64,000 bases of DNA from Calocera cornea HHB12733 (lineage: Eukaryota; Basidiomycota; Dacrymycetes; Dacrymycetales; Dacrymycetaceae), in NCBI GenBank assembly GCA_001632435.1, contig KV423993.1:62001-126000 (forward strand), read 5' to 3'. Under the pieces are notes generated by a model. It was not told the DNA's origin and searched no databases. It saw only the letters and a list, made by a program, of their open reading frames with translations. Shown here piece after piece: positions 58,808 through 64,000 of the stretch; positions within the stretch are counted from its first letter, which is position 1, and each line of letters starts with the position of its first letter. Both the position numbers and the translations under genes were made by a program.

Positions 58808-59891
58808 TTAGCCGCGGAACGGCCAGCGGTACACGCCGCCGGTGAACTCGCCCTTCCAGTCGTACAGGAACACGTCACCCTGGCACGGGTACTTTTCCAG
58901 CTGCAGGTCCGAGTCGCCGTTCTGCGGTGTGTTGGATGCGGTCGTGATGAACATGTGCGAGTTGTCCTTGCCTGCGTGCAGTCAGTGTCTGCCGCAGCGC
59001 GAGACATGGGAAGGACGCACCACAGAAGATGGGCATGGTGCACTTGTATGCGCCCGGGATACGGATGACGGTGTCGATGCCCTTGCCGTCCTTGGTGTAC
59101 CTCACCACGACCTCTCCGTTCCACCGCGCGCTCCAGATGCACCCCTCGCTGTCCATGCACAGGCCGTCATGCGTGCTGCTCTGGAAGGGCGCGTCCCTTA
59201 GGCCGAGCGCGGCGCCATCGATGAAGACGTGCTTGTTCGAGACTTTGCCGGTCGACAGGTCGTAGTCGTACGCATGGATCTTGTCCCGGCCAGAGTCGGT
59301 GAAATAGCTGTATGCGCGTCAGCCTCTGAGTGTCGTCTGCGCTTCAGGAGGTGGAACGCACAAGGTCCACTTGCCGTCTTCCTCCCACCACGCCATGCCG
59401 TTGCAGTCTGTCCACCCGCCCTCGACGAGCCATGTCCCTTCGTCACCCACGCCCATGCACCACAGCTCGCCCGGGAGGGTTTCCCCGTTCGGCCCCCCTC
59501 CCCTGCCCTCCAGTGTCCCGCAGAAGAAGCGACCGACGGGGTCGCAAGCACCGTCGTTGAACCGGGAGACCTTTTGCAGCTCTGGGGAGAGCGGCTTGGA
59601 GAGATAGTTGATGGTGAGATGGCCTGGGCGGCCGGGGGTAGGGTCGAGGGTGGCGAAGCCCTGCTCGCCAGCGCCTGCGAGACCGCCCTTCTCCCTCAAG
59701 ACGAGGCATCCAACCTTCTCATCGACCTCGTCTGTGGTGAGCGTGCCGGTGGCGAGCGAGTAGTGGAGGACCTTCTTGCCGTTGATGTCGAGGAAGTGGA
59801 CTGTGTCTGTCGCCTCGTCGTACAGCGGGCCTTCGCCGAGGTTCAGGCCGAGTTTGAGCAGCGGCTCAGTGAGGGTGACGGAGCGGACCAT
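58808..59891 (-). CDS. SMP-30/gluconolactonase/regucalcin-like protein
   Basis: Six-bladed beta-propeller lactonase or related metalloenzyme. Minus-strand start MVRSVTLTEPLLKLGLNLGE at 59891. Metal-ligand motifs known for the family are visible: Glu in NLGEGPLYDE, Asn in DCNGMAWW and Asp in STHDGLCMDSEG. Other propeller landmarks are VHFLDINGKKVLHYS, VSRFNDGACDPVGRFFCGTL, YFTDSGRDKIHAYDYDLSTG and CIWSARWNGEVVVRY. Introns lie near 59310-59362 and 58970-59020. It ends GGVYRWPFRG and TAA (58808-58810). About 325 residues. The natural substrate is unknown; gluconolactone or another sugar lactone is the family guess. Confidence 0.9.
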
Positions 59892-60237
59892 GATGTTGTT
59901 GGGTCGCTATGTCCAGCGGGATAGGTGTGGTTGACTGGAGGGGAGAGGGGCCAGCAGTGTGCGGCGCATGGTGTGCAGCCCTCCATCCGTAAGTGCCCCA
60001 TCTCGCCATTCCCCGCCGTCCCATTGGATTCAGTGCCGCCGACCGTGTCACATGACCTCCCGGGCCAACCCTCGGCGGTCGGAGCGAGCTCCGAGCCGGG
60101 GGAACGGCCCATATGCACTCGAATGTCCTCGGCACCTCGCACCCACCGCCCACACATCGACCACACTCGCTTTGCTTTCTATACACCGCTCGAGGCGACA
60201 ACCGCGGCAAGCCAAGCAAGGCAACCTGCGCCCGGCG

Positions 60238-60420
60238 ATGGACGCATACTGCGAAAGGACGCCCAGTGGTAACCCCAGACTCAGACAAGAGAGACCGCTG
60301 TCACCCCCAAGCTCGACCCAGCAGCACGCCTCGATCCCCACCCTTGCCAGTCAGCAAGCAGAGTATATGTCGATAACCCGGCAGATGTATGCACACGACG
60401 GGTATGGGTCTCCCCTATGA
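60238..60420 (+). other. Short open frame, doubtful
   Basis: A 60-codon frame MDAYCERTPSGNPRLRQERP ending DGYGSPL. It starts downstream of a TATA-like TCTATACACC (near 60178) and has a low-complexity polar composition. It could be the first exon of a small gene or chance; no family is recognised. Confidence 0.2.
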
Positions 60421-60632
60421 GGCAGCGATACAGCAATGCCGTTCCCCACCCCGGTCTCTATGTCCCCTTGCTTGAGCACTCGCAGCATTTCTCTCCCATC
60501 CTCTCTTCTCTATCCTCCACGTAGTTACTGTACCCACTACCTAATCAGTGTGCAATTTTGCATAGTCGTTTCCCGTCACCAATGTCATAGCTCGCGTGCT
60601 ATAAGCAAATAACAATCCCGTCTACTGAGTCA

Positions 60633-60786
60633 GAGTTTCCCGTTATCCTGCGAGTTTCCCGTTTTCCTCTTAGTTTCCCGTTTTCGTCGTGAGTATTCCG
60701 TTTTCCTCTTAGTTTCCCCGCTTTCCTCTGAGTTTCCCATTTTTGTTGTGAGTATTCCGTTTTCCTCCTGAGTTTCCCGTTTCAGA
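60633..60786 (+). repeat. Tandem repeat, 19-20 bp unit, eight copies
   Basis: Units close to GAGTTTCCCGTTTTCCTCTT repeat eight times with substitutions, such as GAGTATTCCG in the fourth and seventh unit. The alternation of unit variants suggests a higher-order pair. It ends at a C7-T8 homopolymer (60791-60805). Confidence 0.85.
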
Positions 60787-60864
60787 GGGTCCCCCCCTTT
60801 TTTTCCAGGGACTCGCGTTGGCTCGCATCATCGCGTCCCCCACCCACCACTACCATCACCACCG

Positions 60865-61552
60865 TTACCCCTCTCGCCTGATGCCCTGCCCCCTCCGCAC
60901 CTTGGAGGAGCTCCTCCAAATTGAAGCTGCGTATACTGGGCCTCCCATGCGCCAATCGGTCCAAATGCCCCATTTGAACCGTGTGCAGCGCTTAGGACAG
61001 TCTGAAGGCATCCAGAATTGTCTATAGTTCAGAGAAAAAGTTGTGCTCTGTGATGCCAACAATGCTGCGTACGCCTTGGTAGAATTGGGCAATGTTGATG
61101 GGCATGCCCTGGTAGATGATGTTCTCCTGGCCTTTATCCCACATCAAGTCGGGCAGCGAGGGCTTGTTGAGCACGATCGCGGTAGCGACTTTGGAGACAG
61201 TGCGGAGGGCGTTGATGGGGTAGTCCCGCATTTTGGTGTAGTAGTCGGGAAACTCGCTGACCTTGTCGAGCTGGCGCTGGTAGTTGTCGCCAGCCTGGAT
61301 GCTGATTTCCTCGCACAGCACGTTGCAAAGCATGTGGACAAAGCGGGTGGCTGTTGGGCTGATGAGCTGGACAGGCTTGAGACCGCCTGAGTGCTGGAGG
61401 CAGGCAAGGATGAGGAAGCGCTCAATGGGTGCCCAGATCGACTCACTAATCGGTTTTGTTTTGCCAGTGACGAGGGCAAAGATAAAGGCCTGGAGCTCGG
61501 TATGGAACAAAGCTTCCACAGTGATCTCTGACCACTCTGTCGAACTGTACAC
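60865..61552 (-). pseudogene. Decayed minus-strand frame, unassigned repeat-associated family
   Basis: A 176-codon frame from 61552 to 61022 reads EALFHTELQAFIFALVTGKT, ESIWAPIERFLILACLQHSG, FVHMLCNVLCEEISIQAGDN, FPDYYTKMRDYPINALRTVS and QENIIYQGMPINIAQFYQGV, ending FFSEL with a TAG. Related-looking sequence in another frame continues to 60865. It looks like real protein by composition and helix pattern. I have the impression of a family common in basidiomycete repeats but cannot name it. No start context or intron set could be confirmed. Confidence 0.45.
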
Positions 61553-61602
61553 TGCACCATCATCTTGCGCAACAAGGGAAGGTCCTTAGTGCACATGTGC
61601 AT

Positions 61603-62365
61603 GTATCTTGCGTCTTGGTCCGGGAATCAGCATGAACAGCGCCATTGCCCCAGCTTTCCCCTCCTCCCTCAACCTTGGCATGCGCGGGGCACGGAGGGGA
61701 GATATTTACCTCCCCCAAAGATGTTCACTGACTGCTTGATAAGCCCGCCTCATCAATCCTGGCCCGTTTGAGGAGGGAGCGGAGAATGAAAGCCGAGGTG
61801 CGTGTTCTCCCTCCCTCAGCCGTGGGGGTGGGTGCTGACTGACAGTTCAGTTCTCCCAAGTTCTGCCCTTGTGTCCACCTCCTCTCCGGCCTTGGCCCGC
61901 CTGAGCAAGAAGAAGGGGGGGGGATTCCGTACGTTATAGCTTTCATCCTCAGCCATGGACATGGCGGCTGCTGGCTCCTTCAGATGAACCACTGGCCTTG
62001 CTAAGCCCCTTGCCTCCTGGGTGCACCCTGTTCAAGCGAGGAAGGGGAGATGGGGTCAGCTTCCCAGGTAGAGGGTGTTTGGACACTTAGGCAGGGGTGT
62101 TGTGCCCGGATTGCATGTTCCACAATGTTTCAAGGTTCTCATAAAACCCCTCATAATACACAGTGTGTGTGCCATGCCATGCCCAGGACTTCCTGGTGAG
62201 GTGCCGCGCTGTGCGTCTCTCCCTTGGGCAGCAGTTTATCATCGATTCCAACAGCTTTATCTGTGCTGGCGCGCCTAGTACCCATGTCTTCGTCCACAGC
62301 TCACAATTTTGACTAGCCGTTACTGGGAATGAATATCATGGATGGTGCATATCTAATCTACACAT
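61603..62365. other. No gene supported
   Basis: About 760 bp between decayed frames on the minus strand. A palindrome-like or repeat structure is not evident and no coding match is seen. Confidence 0.35.
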
Positions 62366-63356
62366 TTACATGGCCCAGACAGCCAGGATGAACTTTGCTT
62401 TCTGTTGAGCTCGGACTGCCTGTGGCTGACTGAACAGAAGAGCCTGTTCATACCAGAGCAAGCCGGTCAAGAGGGATGCAACCTGCAATCCAGTATGTAC
62501 AGATTCTGTCAAGGCAAGCCCGGCAATCCAAGCGAACAGCTCAAACTCGCCTGGAGGGTGATGCCGAGCCCAGCGCGTAGGACAGCAGGCAATCACAACA
62601 TTGTACCATCTTCGTCTTTGGAAGCCACATCAGACACTGCTTTTGGTGCATTAGATCAAAGCTTTCAATGGCATAATGCAGAATGTGAAACTGACCGGAG
62701 TCCTCCTCACCGCGACCTGCTTCGGGGAGGAGCGTGGCCCACAGGCTCTATTCCGCCTCGTATAGAAATCTCTCGTGTTGCCATGAGGTGACAACGTTCT
62801 CCAATTTGACAATATCTGTGTTGAGCTGAAGGAGATCTTTGAAACGGCAACCGCAGGCACTCAGGTGGCCCCATAAGTGATTGCACGATTCCTCCACCTC
62901 GCATAGCTCTGCTGATAGATTTCGCCCCTCGGCCTTATCAATAGTCACTAGGAGTGCCGCTTGAGCTGCGATCAAGCTGTTCATCGTGAGCCTGGCAATC
63001 ACATAGCTCATGTGCCCGCCTCCCTGGGAAAGCAACAGCTTCTTTCACATGTTGACCACACCATTAGAGAGTTCTTTGTATGCCGCCATCTCCTCGGCAA
63101 GAACGGTACAAAGATTCTCTTTGGTGTCCTCCTTCTCCTGCTCGATATCTTCTAAGGCAGATGGGGACACTTGTCCGGACCCCTTGATAACCAGAGTCAA
63201 GATCTTCTTGCTCTCCTGGAGAGATTCAATCTTCTCCAGTGTCTCCAAGGTCTTCCGTTGTGTCCCAATGAGATGGCGAAGCACCTTCAGGAGGGCGGGG
63301 ATGTCGGTATTGTTGCCAATACCACACTCCGAGAGCGGACAGCCGGGGTATCGCAA
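62366..63356 (-). pseudogene. Decayed minus-strand coiled-coil frame with in-frame stops
   Basis: From 63356 the frame reads PGCPLSECGIGNNTDIPALL, LKVLRHLIGTQRKTLETLEK, then IESLQESKKILTLVIKGSGQ and EDTKENLCTVLAEEMAAYKE up to NGVVNM and a TGA at 63045-63047. The same frame carries on after the stop as KKLLLSQGGGHMSYVIARLT, NSLIAAQAALLVTIDKAEGR, LWGHLSACGCRFKDLLQLNT and WQHERFLYEAE, where a TAG interrupts at 62748-62750, then SLWATLLPEAGRGEDSGQFH. A further frame at 62596-62366 (LALTESVHTGLQVASLLTGL, WYEQALLFSQPQAVR) may be the continuation. Two nonsense codons in one continuous frame mark a dead gene, probably the same unit as 60865-61552. Confidence 0.55.
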
Positions 63357-64000
63357 CAGTGCGAGTCGGTCATATCCTTTGTGAACTGCATCGTTGATCT
63401 GCTGAAGTGTGTAGCAAAAAGGTATGTGGGCATGGCGTCCTCATACACAAAGGGCCTAAATTGAGGACCCCGTAAACCCTTAGTAGGACCCTGGAGGACA
63501 ACCCCACGCCTCTCCGCGCCGAAGAAGCACCGGGATCAACGAACGAGGCAGGGCGATTTTGCAGCAGCGCGACTACCATCATCCTGAGGTTCCACTATGC
63601 ATAGATATCGTTATGGGCACTTCTCATGTTCATGCACCTCTCTTTGTATGCTCACCCACCCCCAATCCTTCAGAGAATAAGTCAGAATCGATCTGTATTG
63701 AGCATAATCCTGACTTGGGTTGGACAATGGATGACCGGCGTTGTTGCCTACGACATTGGGTCTTGCGCCCTGTCTCCCTGTACAAATGCGGGATGCACCG
63801 CACCACTCACCACACTGCCCAGCAGCCTAGCATCGGCCTATATATGGATTCACTCTGGGTTGATTTGTTGAGAGTTCTCGGATCGGACTGGATCTGCGCC
63901 ATACCTTTGCTCTGAACTTGATCCGCATTTTGACGCGTCTCCGATCGTCGCCAACAAAAACAATAGGGCGACTGCGATCGCGATCTCCGCAGGCGTCCAC
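63357..64000. other. No gene supported at the window edge
   Basis: Short overlapping open frames without family resemblance. The last 100 bp become CpG-rich, perhaps the leader of a gene beyond the window. Confidence 0.35.

Overview
The window is genomic DNA of a filamentous basidiomycete, most likely an Agaricomycete. Genes are GC-rich and broken by many short introns of about 45-70 bp with GT-AG ends. A multi-pass membrane family typical of these fungi is present, as is a large DNA transposon with the Cys-rich modules known from fungal KDZ (Kyakuja-Dileera-Zisupton) elements. Two N runs (34680-35389 and 45563-46332) are assembly gaps. All calls come from reading translations, motifs and repeats by eye; exon borders are approximate unless given.

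Layout. 1-8.24 kb: 3' part of cytoplasmic aspartyl-tRNA synthetase, then the INO80 chromatin-remodelling ATPase. 8.3-23.0 kb: a gene-free, CpG-poor island of nested transposable elements. It holds solo LTRs with 5-bp target duplications, two dead pogo/Fot1-like transposons with perfect TA duplications, MITEs, and a pair of ~0.75 kb inverted arms around a ~163-bp tandem array. Copies inside the island supply 'empty sites', so several insertions can be defined to the base and ordered in time. 23.2-28.4 kb: a DCAF11/WDR23-like WD40 protein (-), a cluster of CGGAAGYA motifs, and a multi-pass membrane protein. 28.8-35.4 kb: three dienelactone-hydrolase-like genes and one aldo-keto reductase. 35.7-39.7 kb: CMC1-like twin CX9C protein, two small related proteins of NTF2/SnoaL type plus a fragment of a third, and a Ser/Thr-rich single-pass membrane protein. 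40.0-43.07 kb: F-box/WD40 protein.

43268-52124: an 8857-bp DNA transposon with ~84-bp terminal inverted repeats and an 8-bp target duplication (TATTCACG). It carries a CxC5/CxC6-type KDZ transposase-like gene, a convergent gene with a possible GRF-like zinc motif, a Cys-rich accessory gene, and a 1.4-kb divergent control region packed with iterated motifs and hairpins. This is the most interesting object in the window.

52.6-59.9 kb returns to ordinary genes: secreted metallophosphoesterase, four-helix membrane protein, mitochondrial ribosomal protein bL17m and mitochondrial acyl carrier protein sharing a 231-bp divergent promoter, and an SMP-30/gluconolactonase. 60.2-64.0 kb holds a 19-20 bp tandem repeat and decayed minus-strand reading frames of an unassigned, probably mobile or repeat-associated family.
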